A DNA stretch of 64,000 nucleotides from CAVRXT01 sp963725655 (lineage in GTDB: Bacteria > Acidobacteriota > Terriglobia > Acidiferrales > UBA7541): contig CAVRYY010000001.1 of NCBI GenBank assembly GCA_963725655.1, positions 1,612,001 to 1,676,000 on the forward strand, given 5' to 3'. A program made the position numbers and the translations under genes. A model generated the notes under the pieces. The model ran no database searches, was not told the DNA's origin, and saw only the letters and a list, made by a program, of their open reading frames with translations. Within the stretch, counting starts at the first letter, position 1; every line of letters begins with the position of its first letter. Shown in pieces: positions 55,561 through 64,000 of the stretch.

Positions 55561-55618
55561 TGCACACGGTTGCGCGGGCCGACGCTATCGAAGCCGAATG
55601 TTTGGGTGGAGTATGCGT

Positions 55619-55720
55619 GGGGCGGGCGTTCTAGCCGCATCGCGGAACGCGATGCGGCTAGAGCGAAGGAAGCTGACGCGACGGGCGGTTTGTTCTTTGA
55701 CGGCGCGAGACGCGCCGTGG
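55619..55720 (+). repeat. Structured stem-loop repeat unit, copy 2
   Basis: The first hairpin is perfect: 55630-55644 (TCTAGCCGCATCGCG) pairs with 55648-55662 (CGCGATGCGGCTAGA) across a GAA loop. The linker GCGAAGGAAGCTGACGCG and GGGCGGTTTGTTC follow. A second perfect hairpin pairs ACGGCGCG (55700-55707) with CGCGCCGT (55711-55718) over AGA. Confidence 0.87.
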
Positions 55721-55793
55721 TCTTGGCCATTGCGGCGCGCGAGGGTGTAACACGGGGCCGAGTTGCTTGGTTGCGCGGTTTTACTGGCTGGTA

Positions 55794-55893
55794 GGGCGGG
55801 CGTTCTGGTACATCGCTTGACGCGATGTGACCGGAACGAAGGAAGCTGACGCGACGGGCGGTTTGTTCCTGCACGGCGCGAGGCGCGCCGTGG
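55794..55893 (+). repeat. Structured stem-loop repeat unit, copy 3
   Basis: The first hairpin pairs 55802-55816 (GTTCTGGTACATCGC) with 55822-55837 (GCGATGTGACCGGAAC), with one bulged base and one G-T pair. The linker GAAGGAAGCTGACGCG and GGGCGGTTTGTTC match copy 2. A second hairpin pairs CACGGCGCG (55872-55880) with CGCGCCGTG (55884-55892) over AGG. Confidence 0.85.
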
Positions 55894-56028
55894 GCTTCCC
55901 ACTGTCGCTGGCGACGGTGGGGATGCGCTTGGGTGCGGGATGGTGAAGCGGTGCGACGCTGGCACGGCCTAGGGCTGACGCGCGGTGGCTCGTCCCATCG
56001 GCCCCAGGATGCCGAGGATAGGCGTCGA

Positions 56029-57164
56029 TCAGTGGGCCAGGGATAGGGACCAGACGAAGTCCCGCGGGGCGTAGCCGTCGGGGATCGGGGCGGAGGTGCC
56101 GATGGCGAAATTTGGGTTGGTGGGCGGCTGGCCAGCTGGGGCTAGCGTGGAGAGGTCGCGACAGGTGATGCAGGAGGAGACTTTCATTTTCGCCGGATTG
56201 CCGGCATTGTCGCCCTCAATGATGGAATTGCCGAGCCTGGTCGGTTTGCCATCGGCATCGAGATAATCGATTTGAACGCCGTCCAGGCGATAGTTTTTCC
56301 ACTCGGGAGCGAGGTTTGCCTGGGTCATGAGATCGGAAAGGGATGGGGTGAGTTGGGTTGCGGCCCCGGAGGTGGTGGCTGGATTCGATCCCCATTTGTC
56401 GCGGCATTCCAGGACGACGCAGCGTTGGGGGTTGGTGACATCGTTTTGCAGTTCGAAGGTGGCCCATACCCACTTATCGATGAGCCTGGAAGTGAGATGA
56501 ATTCCGCCCAGGGCGTAACACACGGAATTGACGGTTTCCACGTGGACTCCCTGCGGCGGATTTGCGCAAGCCGGCAGCTCGATCCAATCGGCCTTCACCT
56601 CCACCCCCGGTGCGGGGAATTGAAATGTGTTTCCCGCTTTTACAAATCGCGCTTGCCCTTGCAAGGTGGTGAGTTTCTGGGTGGTAACGTAATTCTGAGC
56701 CTCGGGGTTGAGGCGGGCTTCCTCACAGATGGTTCGCTTGCTCCACGTTTTGGTGTTGCAGTCCTCGTCGGGGGCCTCCGGCAAGAGGATGCGGCCGCTC
56801 TTGGCCTTTTTTTTCTCGCGCAAGAGCCGCGCCAAGGGGCTCATGTGGAAGCTGGGACGTTGTCCGCTTGCCAGCGCAACGATGGAACCCGAGGGCGTGT
56901 ATAGCTGATTCTGTTCCATCCTTTTCCCAAGTGACGAACGGGTATTTATCGTTGTTCACCGGGCAGGTGGAGGCGACAAACAGCCGCCAGGCCGTTTCCT
57001 CGGGGGTGGAAGCGACTTCCGCCGGTGGGGTGCAGGCCGGCGAGAGCGAATTTTCAGGGACCGGGTTGGCGGTTGGGGACGGGACCGGAGTTATGAGGCG
57101 CTGGCACAAGGACGAGAGTGACCGCCAGAAAGGCTAAAGATGCTGTTATGCACAAGAGTCGCAT
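56029..57164 (-). pseudogene. Exported protein gene with two frameshifts
   Basis: A signal peptide (MRLLCITASLAFLAVTLVLV) starts at ATG 57162-57164 behind GGGAGG, then runs out of frame. The mature part continues in a second frame from about 57110 (PENSLSPACTPPAEVAS...YPFVTWEK). It resumes in a third frame at 56919 (MEQNQLYTPSGSIVALASGQ) to a stop at 56029. Each join needs a change of one base; the second lies in a GAAAAGGATGG run. The joined protein would have about 370 residues with several cysteines, including CITC near the C terminus. I cannot name the family. Sequencing errors are the main alternative. Confidence 0.72.
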
Positions 57165-57414
57165 GGTGATGCCTCCCGATAGTTAAGCGCAGGGAATGTG
57201 CGGGTGACGTCGGCTCAGCTAAGGGGTCGGCCCGAGTGTCCCCATGAAAAGGAATCGGCACGAGGGCCAAATAGTTTAATAAAAAGTTGCCAAGTGCAGA
57301 GCGGTATGACAATTCGGAGTGAGGGGTAGTGCGGCGGAACGGCCGGGGAGTGCCGCACGCACGGGCACACCCCGAAATTTGGCTGTGGTGGGAAGCAACC
57401 GACGGCGCTGGCGA

Positions 57415-57711
57415 TCAGGAGAACGTTGGGCGCGCCAAGCTCTCCCAGATCCATACTCCTGCCGTAGCTATCAACAGCGTGCCCGAAACGACGGCCAGGG
57501 TGATGATCGGGCGGCTGAGCTTTTCGATGCGCGCAACGATCTCGCGCTGCTCGGCGGCCATCATGTCGCTGGCGGAGTCGAGGAAGAGCTGATCCTCCTC
57601 GCGTGTCTCGAGAGTGCTGCGGTAGATCCAGATGAAAATCAGGAGCGTGGTGACAAAGGCCCAAGCTACGGCTAGCGCCAGCAGCGTGGAGTGAATCATC
57701 TCGATGCTCAT
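57415..57711 (-). CDS. Small two-helix membrane protein
   Basis: The 98-residue protein has two membrane helices (about residues 8-30 and 69-90) joined by a charged helical segment (ETREEDQLFLDSASDMMAAEQREIV). GGGGAGG lies nine bases before the ATG, a strong translation signal. No family is recognised. It appears monocistronic. Confidence 0.77.
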   Translation of the reverse strand: MSIEMIHSTLLALAVAWAFVTTLLIFIWIYRSTLETREEDQLFLDSASDMMAAEQREIVARIEKLSRPIITLAVVSGTLLIATAGVWIWESLARPTFS

Positions 57712-57999
57712 GGTATAGACCTCCCCGACCCGTGGGGGCTAAGGTCAAGGAGCGGCCCAGCACGGGCCATTGAATTCGAACTCTTGGGCGGAGTATAGCG
57801 AAACCGGTGGCAGGAATCCAGCGATGTTAGTTCAGTAAATTGGGATGGAGAAGGAGGGCCCTCTGTTGGCGATGTTGCTACGCGGGCGCATCGGTTGGTG
57901 GGAAATCCACGCGGAGCAATTGCGGGAACCCAACTGCCGGCGGGGAGGGAAGTCTATAGGCATTAATTGAGAACAAACCCCTACTCGAGGCCTGCGGAC

Positions 58000-58029
58000 T
58001 TGACATAGGTGCCATTGCGCCGCTATAGA
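58000..58029 (+). promoter_or_regulatory. Sigma70-type promoter driving a leaderless or near-leaderless mRNA
   Basis: TTGACA (58000-58005) is perfect. TATAGA (58024-58029) follows after 18 bases. Transcription should start near 58036, which is itself the ATG of the next gene. No ribosome-binding site precedes that ATG. The upstream stretch from 57712 shows nothing else. Confidence 0.62.
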
Positions 58030-58035
58030 ATGGGG

Positions 58036-58431
58036 ATGGCCCAAACCTACATGATTTTTGATTTCGGTACGAATGAGGAGTTGGCGCAACAGGCGCGCCA
58101 CAAAATCGAAGGCTGGAAGCAGGGATTCCGGCTAGGCGAAAAGATGTCAATGAAGTTCCACCGCGTTGCGGCGGAGGCTGCTGCGGACGGCGGGAAGCCT
58201 GCGAAGAAAGGCAAAGAAGGAAAAGAAGGAAAAGAAGCGAAAGAGGCGGCGGATCACGTGACCCTGCTGGTGAAGCTGGCGTTTTCCGATCACGAGAAAT
58301 TGTCGTATCAACGATGGCTCGACCGCATCCCCGCCGAGGAGCCATTTCAAAGCGCGAAGGGCGAGGTGGTGCGCGCGGGCGACGGACCGGAATTCGAAAA
58401 GGCCGCCGAGCGCTTCGACTCGTTGGATTGA
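58036..58431 (+). CDS. Hypothetical protein with Lys/Glu-rich linker (131 aa)
   Basis: The protein begins MAQTYMIFDFGTNEELAQQA, a compact start, and ends in a second folded segment (VTLLVKLAFSDHEKLSYQRW...). Between them is a highly charged Lys/Glu/Gly repeat (GKEGKEGKEAKEAAD). The ATG coincides with the predicted transcription start, so translation may be leaderless; ATG 58030 is an alternative start. No function is recognised. Confidence 0.7.
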   Translation: MAQTYMIFDFGTNEELAQQARHKIEGWKQGFRLGEKMSMKFHRVAAEAAADGGKPAKKGKEGKEGKEAKEAADHVTLLVKLAFSDHEKLSYQRWLDRIPAEEPFQSAKGEVVRAGDGPEFEKAAERFDSLD

Positions 58432-58617
58432 GACGGGGACTGGCATAGGAGCTGACGCGCACGGCTGACGCCGGTTCGCCCCGGCGATTTTCGAGCCAGG
58501 AATCGGGCTCGCGCTTCCCGTTCTCGGGCCTTCCGCGATTCGTTTATACTGGAGCTGGCGAAGCGGTCCCGGGGCTGAAACAGCCTCTCCCCGGCCGCGA
58601 AACGCCAAGGGTGGATG

Positions 58618-60774
58618 ATGTCGTCCTCGACGCGGATCAAATCAGCCAGATTCGATGCGGCAAAATATGGCGGTCTGGACCGCGATGCGCTGATCCGCAT
58701 TTTTCGGATGATGCAGATGTCGCGGCGGCTGGACGATCGGGAAATCCAACTTAAGCGGCAGAACAAGATCTACTTCCAGATCAGCGGCGCCGGGCACGAG
58801 GCAATTAGCGCGGCGGCGGCGATGGTCCTGAAGCCCCGGCACGACTGGATTTATCCCTACTATCGCGACCGAGCCCTGGTGCTGGGCCTTGGGGTCTCTC
58901 CCTTGGATATGTTGCTGCAGGGCGTCGGCGCAAAGGCCGATCCCGCTTCGGGCGGGCGGCAGATGCCGTCCCACTGGAGCGCGCCCAAGCTGAACATCGT
59001 AACGCGGTCGTCACCAACGGGAACGCAATGGCTGCAGGCGATCGGGTCGGCGGAAGCTTCGCTGTACTTCGAAAAATTTCCGCGGGCATTGGAAGCGGCG
59101 AAAACAGGGGAGCACGGCGAGTTTGCCAACGATCACGCGGATGCGGTGACGTACGTTTCCGGCGGGGATGGCGCGACCAGCGAAGGAGAATTCTTCGAGG
59201 CGCTGAACGCGGCGTCGTTACTGAAGCTTCCGGTGCTCTTCGTGGTGCAGGACAACGGCTACGCGATATCGGTTCCGGTGAAGGTGCAAACGCCGGGAGG
59301 GAACATTTCCAGCCTGGTGCGGAATTATCCCGATCTGCTGGTGGAGGAATGCGACGGCACCGAAGTGCTGGAAAGTTACGCGGTGATGGAGCGCGCGGTG
59401 GGGCATTGCCGTGCGCGGCGCGGGCCTGCGCTGGTTCACGCGCACGTTACGCGGCCATATTCCCATTCGCTTTCCGACGACGAAAAGCTATACAAGCCGA
59501 CGGAATTTCGCGAAGGAGAGGCGCAGCGCGATCCATTGCCGAAGTTCGGGTTGTTCCTGGTGCGCGAAGGAATCCTGGACGAGGCGGAAGTGGAGCACCT
59601 GGAAGCGGAGGTGGATCGAGAAATCCTGGACGCTACGGATCGAGCGCTGGAAGCGGAGCTGCCATCGCCCGATTCGATCTACGTTTCGGTTTATTCCCAT
59701 GAAGTGGATCCCACCGACGCCGCTTTTGAAACCGAGCCGAAATTGATCGGCGCATCGAAGACCATGGTGGAGATGGTGTCCGCGACGCTGGCGGATGAGA
59801 TGGCGCACGACGAGCGGGTGCTGGTGTTTGGCGAAGATGTAGCCGACTGCAGCATCCCCGACCATATGGAGAAGGTGAAAGGGAAGGGCGGGGTATTCAA
59901 AGCGACCGCGGGTTTGCAGCGCCGATTCGGTTCCGAGCGGGTGTTCAATACGCCCATCGCGGAAGCCGCAATCATCGGCCGGGCCATCGGCATGGGCACC
60001 CGCGGGTTGAAGCCGGTTCCGGAAATCCAGTTCTTTGATTACATCTGGCCGGCGATGATGCAGATGCGATCGGAGATGGCCACGCTGCGGTGGAGGTCGG
60101 CGGGCGGATTCAAATGCCCGATGGTGATTCGCAGCGCGATTGGCGGCTATTTGACGGGAGGCGCGATCTATCACAGCCAGTGCGGCGAAGTGATCTTCGC
60201 GCACCTGCCGGGGCTGCGGGTGGTGATGCCGTCCACCGCGCTCGATCTTTGCGGGTTATTGCGGACGGCGATTCGCTCGGACGATCCGGTGCTTTTCCTG
60301 GAGCACAAGCATTTGTACCGCCAGCCGTACAATCGTTCGGAGTATCCCGGCGCGGACTTTACCATTCCGTTTGGCAAGGCACGGGTGGTGCGCGAAGGGA
60401 GCGATGTGACCATTATCACGTATGGAGCGGTGGTGCATCGCGCGGAGGTGGCGGCGCAAGAACTGGCGCGGGAGGGAATTTCTCCCGAGATCATCGACTT
60501 GCGGTGCCTGAGTCCTTACGATTGGGACGCGATCGAAAATTCGGTGCGGAAGACGAACCGGGTGATCGTGGCGTACGAAGATACACGCTCGTGGGGCTAC
60601 GGAGCGGAGATCGCGGCGCGCATTGCGGATGAGCTGTTTGAGGAGTTGGATGCGCCGGTGCGGAGGGTGGCGGCTACGGATACGTTCTGCGCGTATCAGC
60701 CGGCGCTGGAAGACGTGATTCTGCCGCAGTCAAAAGATATCGTGCGGGTGGTTCGTGAGTTGAGCGCGTTCTGA
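58618..60774 (+). CDS. 2-oxo acid dehydrogenase E1, fused alpha and beta subunits (branched-chain type)
   Basis: A 718-residue protein joins both E1 chains. The alpha half (about 1-340) has the TPP motif GDGATSEGEFFEALNAASLLKLPVLFVVQDN. The beta half (about 370-718) begins with MVEMVSATLADEMAHDERVLVFGEDVADCSIPDHMEKVKGKGGVF and contains the expected PIAEAAIIGRAIGMG and RSPIGGY-like (RSAIGGYLTGGA) segments. It decarboxylates 2-oxo acids, most likely branched-chain ones, and passes acyl groups to an E2 that is not encoded here. AAGGG lies six bases before ATG 58618. The fused form is common in this phylum and in Bacteroidota. Confidence 0.93.
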   Translation: MSSSTRIKSARFDAAKYGGLDRDALIRIFRMMQMSRRLDDREIQLKRQNKIYFQISGAGHEAISAAAAMVLKPRHDWIYPYYRDRALVLGLGVSPLDMLLQGVGAKADPASGGRQMPSHWSAPKLNIVTRSSPTGTQWLQAIGSAEASLYFEKFPRALEAAKTGEHGEFANDHADAVTYVSGGDGATSEGEFFEALNAASLLKLPVLFVVQDNGYAISVPVKVQTPGGNISSLVRNYPDLLVEECDGTEVLESYAVMERAVGHCRARRGPALVHAHVTRPYSHSLSDDEKLYKPTEFREGEAQRDPLPKFGLFLVREGILDEAEVEHLEAEVDREILDATDRALEAELPSPDSIYVSVYSHEVDPTDAAFETEPKLIGASKTMVEMVSATLADEMAHDERVLVFGEDVADCSIPDHMEKVKGKGGVFKATAGLQRRFGSERVFNTPIAEAAIIGRAIGMGTRGLKPVPEIQFFDYIWPAMMQMRSEMATLRWRSAGGFKCPMVIRSAIGGYLTGGAIYHSQCGEVIFAHLPGLRVVMPSTALDLCGLLRTAIRSDDPVLFLEHKHLYRQPYNRSEYPGADFTIPFGKARVVREGSDVTIITYGAVVHRAEVAAQELAREGISPEIIDLRCLSPYDWDAIENSVRKTNRVIVAYEDTRSWGYGAEIAARIADELFEELDAPVRRVAATDTFCAYQPALEDVILPQSKDIVRVVRELSAF

Positions 60775-60904
60775 GCCAGCGAGACGCTGCGGGCTCGCGT
60801 TGTACGTGGAACTTTAGGGGGCTGCGGTACGTAAGATAATATGGGGGAGTGACGGGAGTATGTCCGGCAGGTAGTAAGGACGTGCGAGGTTTGGAGGAAA
60901 TTTT

Positions 60905-61246
60905 ATGCAATGTACACATTGTCGGAGGGAAATCGCGGCGGAGTCGAATTTCTGTTATTTCTGCGGAGCGGCGCAGCCGATGGCGGGGCGCGCACCGAGG
61001 CCAGTGAAGAGGCTGATGAGGTCGTCCACCGACGTGAAGCTGGGAGGAGTATGCGCCGGGTTGGCTGAGTATTTCGAGTGCGATCCCACGCTGATGAGGT
61101 TGGGATGGGTGGTACTAACGCTGGCTAGCTGCGGCTTTCCGGGGATTATTGGTTACATCGTGTGTTGGATTGTGATGCCGGTGGCGCCACGAGCGCTTCC
61201 CGAATCGACTAGCTCGCCCACGGTGAATACCGCTCGCGCTGTTTAG
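60905..61246 (+). CDS. PspC-domain membrane protein with N-terminal zinc ribbon
   Basis: The 113-residue protein starts MQCTHCRREIAAESNFCYFC, two CxxC pairs of a zinc ribbon. A PspC domain (about 36-95) follows with DVKLGGVCAGLAEYFECDPTLMRL and a membrane helix around IIGYIVCWIVMPV. PspC-type proteins work in the envelope-stress response. GGAGG precedes the ATG. The gene is alone and no phage-shock partners are nearby. Confidence 0.88.
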   Translation: MQCTHCRREIAAESNFCYFCGAAQPMAGRAPRPVKRLMRSSTDVKLGGVCAGLAEYFECDPTLMRLGWVVLTLASCGFPGIIGYIVCWIVMPVAPRALPESTSSPTVNTARAV

Positions 61247-61343
61247 TAGCAGTTGTGGGACGGTGCCCGCGGGCTTGTGATTCGCGAGCGACAAGCAGGA
61301 ATGGTTGTGCCGCCTCGCAGGGCGGGGCTGAGATTTTGGGCAG

Positions 61344-61784
61344 TCAGTCTTCTCGTTTGGATCGGGAACGGCGCGAGGATTTGCCGCGCTGGCCGAATAC
61401 CGCGTAGTCCAATGACAGCATACCGGCACCGGTGGTGGCTAGCGCGAACGTTGCAGCGGCCAGTGCCAGCGGCAGTTGGTATCGCGGCAACTGATACAAT
61501 CCCGCGGCCGGCAGATGAACCCGGCACAACGCGACCACCATCTCTCCGGCCAAGAGCAGAGCCGCCAATCGGGTGAAAAGGCCGATGAAGATGAGCGCTC
61601 CTCCGAAAGTCTCGAGCATTGCTGCGATCACCACGAAATACGCTGGGAACCCATATTGAGCGAAATCCTGGACGTACTGGTGGGTATGGGTGAGCTTGGG
61701 GAATCCGTGGTAGATGAAAATCATCGCCAAAGCCCAACGCAGGCCGAGCAGCCCCAGCGGTTTCAGTTTGTCGAGAAGTTCCAT
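61344..61784 (-). CDS. DoxX-family membrane protein
   Basis: A 146-residue protein with four membrane helices and the DoxX pattern: LGLRWALAMIFIYHGFPKL, a YGFPAYFVVIAAMLETFGGALIFIGL second helix, and a C-terminal helix. It has a basic tail (SSRRSRSKRED). DoxX proteins are linked to quinone or thiol redox processes in the cytoplasmic membrane. The start ATG has GGAGATGGG just upstream. Confidence 0.9.
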   Translation of the reverse strand: MELLDKLKPLGLLGLRWALAMIFIYHGFPKLTHTHQYVQDFAQYGFPAYFVVIAAMLETFGGALIFIGLFTRLAALLLAGEMVVALCRVHLPAAGLYQLPRYQLPLALAAATFALATTGAGMLSLDYAVFGQRGKSSRRSRSKRED

Positions 61785-61878
61785 CCCATCTCCGGTTTAA
61801 AGAGGGCATTCTACCGCCGTTGGCTCGTTCCGCGTATGATGTAAAATCGCAGTCACGAAAGCAATCGGGAAGACTCCC

Positions 61879-62895
61879 CTGAACCGCAAAATCGCGATCA
61901 TCGGCGTTGTGCTGCTCGTGGTAGCTCTGGGGGCGGGTTGGCTGATTTGGCCACGCCGTCCGGTGCTGGGTGTGTCGTACGTGAACGGCCGAAGCGCCAC
62001 GTTGTGGAGCACCACCGCGCAAGTGCGGGAGGCAACGGCGACGCTGGCGTTCGGCGACCGGCTGGAGATTTTGGACCGCGACGGCAACTTCGCGGAAGTG
62101 CGCACCGCCAAGGGACTGGAGGGATGGGTGGATATGCGTTCCCTGGTGCGCTCGGAAGAGTGGGACCAGGCAATGGCGCTGCTGGCCAAGGCCAAGCAAA
62201 TGCCGATCGAGGCGCGGGGGCATACCAAGGCGGTGGGCAATCTGCGCACCGAGCCCAAACGGCAAGCGGACCGAGTGCTGCAGCTTTCCCGCGACGTTCC
62301 GGTGGAAATGCTGGAGCGGCAGGTGGCCGACGTTCCGGTGGCGAAGAGCGCGGATGATGCGGAAGAAAACGACGACGCGGAGCCGCGGAAAGAAGATTGG
62401 TGGCTGGTTCGCGCGACGCCCCAGGGCCAGGGAGAAATCGCGGGGTGGGTGCTGGGAAGGTTCCTGGAAGTGGACCTGCCGTCGCCGCTGCCCGACTATG
62501 TGAGCGGGGCAGGGATTCATCCGGTGGGATGGTTTGTTCTGGGGCAACTGCCGGACTCGAGCGGCGGAGTGGCGCCGGAATATTTGGTGCTGGGAACGCA
62601 CGGGACCGAAGGCCTGGATTGCGATTTCACGGTTCTGCGGGTATACACACCGCTGTCGAAGCGGCCGGGATACGGTACGGCGTTCGTGGAGAGCAATCTG
62701 TGCGGCCACCTTCCGCTGAATTTGACCGCGGCTACCGGTACCGGCGGCGAGGCGCTGTTTCAATTTCGCGCGACGGACGCTACCGGCCGGACTACCGATC
62801 GGAAATACGTGGCGCGTGAGACCAGCGTGCACCGCGTGAATGAAGAAGTAGCCCCGCGCGTGGCCAAGGCTCGACGCCCGGCAAAGCCCCGATGA
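61879..62895 (+). CDS. Membrane-anchored protein with SH3-like domain, probable CTG start
   Basis: One N-terminal helix (about residues 3-22, LVVALGAGWLIW) precedes an SH3-like domain (about 33-90). That domain contains LWSTTAQVREATATLAFGDRLEILDRDGNFAEV and ends GWVDMRSLV. A second region carries a related GWVLGRFLEVDLPSPLPDY pattern. No ATG, GTG or TTG lies between the upstream stop (61837) and GTG 61909. Starting there would cut the helix, so a CTG at 61879 (LNRKIAIIG) with GGGAAG upstream is proposed. An undetected base change is the alternative. Confidence 0.75.
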   Translation: MNRKIAIIGVVLLVVALGAGWLIWPRRPVLGVSYVNGRSATLWSTTAQVREATATLAFGDRLEILDRDGNFAEVRTAKGLEGWVDMRSLVRSEEWDQAMALLAKAKQMPIEARGHTKAVGNLRTEPKRQADRVLQLSRDVPVEMLERQVADVPVAKSADDAEENDDAEPRKEDWWLVRATPQGQGEIAGWVLGRFLEVDLPSPLPDYVSGAGIHPVGWFVLGQLPDSSGGVAPEYLVLGTHGTEGLDCDFTVLRVYTPLSKRPGYGTAFVESNLCGHLPLNLTAATGTGGEALFQFRATDATGRTTDRKYVARETSVHRVNEEVAPRVAKARRPAKPR

Positions 62896-63001
62896 AACCG
62901 CAGTGCGGCTGCAGCAGTGCTGCGACTCGAAGCACCCAATCCTAATTGCAGGGCAGGCACTACCCGGCGTTCCTGCACCGCTGGAAATTCGCGAGGTCAC
63001 C

Positions 63002-63997
63002 ATGGCCATTCATTTAACGGAAGCGGACGTAAAGTCGGTGCTGACGATGCCGATGGCGCTGGAGCACGTGGAAGAGGGTTTCCGCCATTTGGCTGCGGGC
63101 AATGCCACGGTGCAGCCGCGCCGCCGGTTGCACGTTCCGGGGAAATCGTACCTGCACTACATGGCGGCCGCGGATTCCACGAGCGGCTACATGGGATTGA
63201 AGACCTATACCAGTTCGCGCGCGGGAATGCGCTTTCTGGTGACGCTATTTTCCACGCAAAGCGGCGAATTGCTGGCGCTGATCGAAGCGGATTATTTGGG
63301 GCAAATGCGTACCGGAGCGGCCACCGGAGTGGCGACGAAATATCTGGCCCGCACGGCACCGCGGTTGACTGCGGGAATCATCGGCACCGGACGGCAGGCG
63401 GCCACGCAGGTGGAAGCGGTGGCTTGCGTAAGGAATCTTGAACGGGTGCTGGTGTACGGCCGGAACGCAGAGCGGCGGGAGCGCTTCGCGAAAGAGACTG
63501 CGGCGCGGTTGAAGCTCAACGTGGAAGCCGTGGATTCCGCGGAGAAGGCGGTGCGCGGCGCGGATATTGTGGTCACCATGACCACGTCCGGTGAGCCGGT
63601 GTTCGACGGCCGATGGTTGAGCGCCGGGGCGCTGGTGATTGCGGCGGGCTCGAATTTCGCGGAGAAGAGGGAAATCGATGACACCGCGGTAAATCGCGCC
63701 GAGATAATCGTGGTGGATTCGCGAGAGCAATCGAAAATGGAGTCTGGCGATTTGATTCACGCGTTCGCAGGGAATGAGGCTCGCTGGAGCAGCGTGGTGG
63801 AACTGGCGGACATCGTGAGCGGGAACGCCGCGGGGCGAATCGACGACGAGCAAATCACGCTATTCAAATCGAACGGTGTTGCGCTGGAAGACATCGCGCT
63901 GGCAGGGCGAATCTACGAGATTACCTCGGGGCAGGGGATCGGGCGCAATGTTCCGTTGTGGGACGATCCGGTTCGCGCGGCAGTGCGGAAAGTGTAA
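63002..63997 (+). CDS. Ornithine cyclodeaminase / mu-crystallin family protein
   Basis: The family is clear from MALEHVEEGFRHLAAGNATVQPRR near the start, an NAD-binding Rossmann segment GIIGTGRQAATQVEAV, and VVTMTTSGEPVF and AAGSNF. The 331-residue length matches. Related enzymes include ornithine cyclodeaminase, alanine dehydrogenase of the crystallin type and ketimine reductase, so the substrate remains open. The ATG at 63002 has GAGG five bases upstream; an upstream in-frame ATG (62903) is rejected for lack of family similarity. The stop lies four bases from the right edge. Confidence 0.9.
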   Translation: MAIHLTEADVKSVLTMPMALEHVEEGFRHLAAGNATVQPRRRLHVPGKSYLHYMAAADSTSGYMGLKTYTSSRAGMRFLVTLFSTQSGELLALIEADYLGQMRTGAATGVATKYLARTAPRLTAGIIGTGRQAATQVEAVACVRNLERVLVYGRNAERRERFAKETAARLKLNVEAVDSAEKAVRGADIVVTMTTSGEPVFDGRWLSAGALVIAAGSNFAEKREIDDTAVNRAEIIVVDSREQSKMESGDLIHAFAGNEARWSSVVELADIVSGNAAGRIDDEQITLFKSNGVALEDIALAGRIYEITSGQGIGRNVPLWDDPVRAAVRKV

Positions 63998-64000
63998 ACT

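Overview
The window looks like a chromosomal segment of a GC-rich (roughly 58-60% by eye) soil-type member of the Acidobacteriota (Terriglobia / Koribacter-like). This placement is inferred, not computed. It rests on a large MacB/FtsX-type permease of the acidobacterial ADOP kind, a big Ig-repeat lipoprotein, a prokaryotic caa3-like oxidase cluster with two subunit III genes, many unassigned short exported proteins, and numerous intergenic hairpins and repeats. There is no phage, plasmid backbone, IS element or CRISPR array. Three tRNA genes (Lys-CTT, Gly-GCC, Leu-GAG) are present, all with encoded CCA.

Layout. 0-6.6 kb: end of a diguanylate cyclase, small proteins, tRNA-Lys, msrB, an Ig-repeat lipoprotein and a secreted sedolisin. 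7-11.8 kb: a gliding-type ABC exporter operon (ATPase, permease, GldG-like protein, DUF4340 protein). 12-15.5 kb: tRNA-Gly and a MASE1-PAS-GAF-GGDEF protein. 15.8-20.5 kb: a fused nucleotide-sanitation enzyme, thymidine kinase, a diacylglycerol-type glycosyltransferase, a PHP phosphoesterase and a PAP2 phosphatase. 21.6-25.4 kb: gap-pgk-tpiA-secG and tRNA-Leu. 25.8-26.7 kb: a MazF toxin-antitoxin pair and a decayed gene. 27-32.7 kb: a TlpA-like thioredoxin, inositol catabolism (iolB, iolD) and a convergent inositol-phosphate synthase. 33-37.3 kb: an aa3-type cytochrome c oxidase operon. 37.8-38.4 kb: a 157-bp tandem array. 38.9-41.4 kb: a frameshifted permease. 42-48.9 kb: imine-reductase-like enzyme, HD-GYP regulator, membrane proteins, a secreted metalloprotease and a zinc-finger/PP2C regulator. 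49-53.2 kb: an MrfA/MrfB-type repair helicase and nuclease. 53.3-57.2 kb: a repeat-rich, gene-poor stretch with a broken exported-protein gene. 58-64 kb: a fused branched-chain keto-acid dehydrogenase E1, PspC, DoxX, SH3 and ornithine-cyclodeaminase-family genes.

How genes work together. The glycolytic genes form one operon-like run with a sigma70-type promoter. The cox genes form one operon for aerobic respiration. A GGDEF protein, an HD-GYP protein and the partial GGDEF protein at the left edge suggest c-di-GMP signalling. iolB, iolD and ino1 bring inositol breakdown and inositol synthesis side by side.

The most unusual material is non-coding. There are three copies of a ~100-bp unit with two hairpins whose arms change together (55.45-55.89 kb). 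There is a dispersed hairpin element with three copies, each just downstream of a gene (31.1, 37.35 and 47.9 kb), and a 157-bp tandem array. Frameshifts are called from reading only and could be sequencing or assembly errors.
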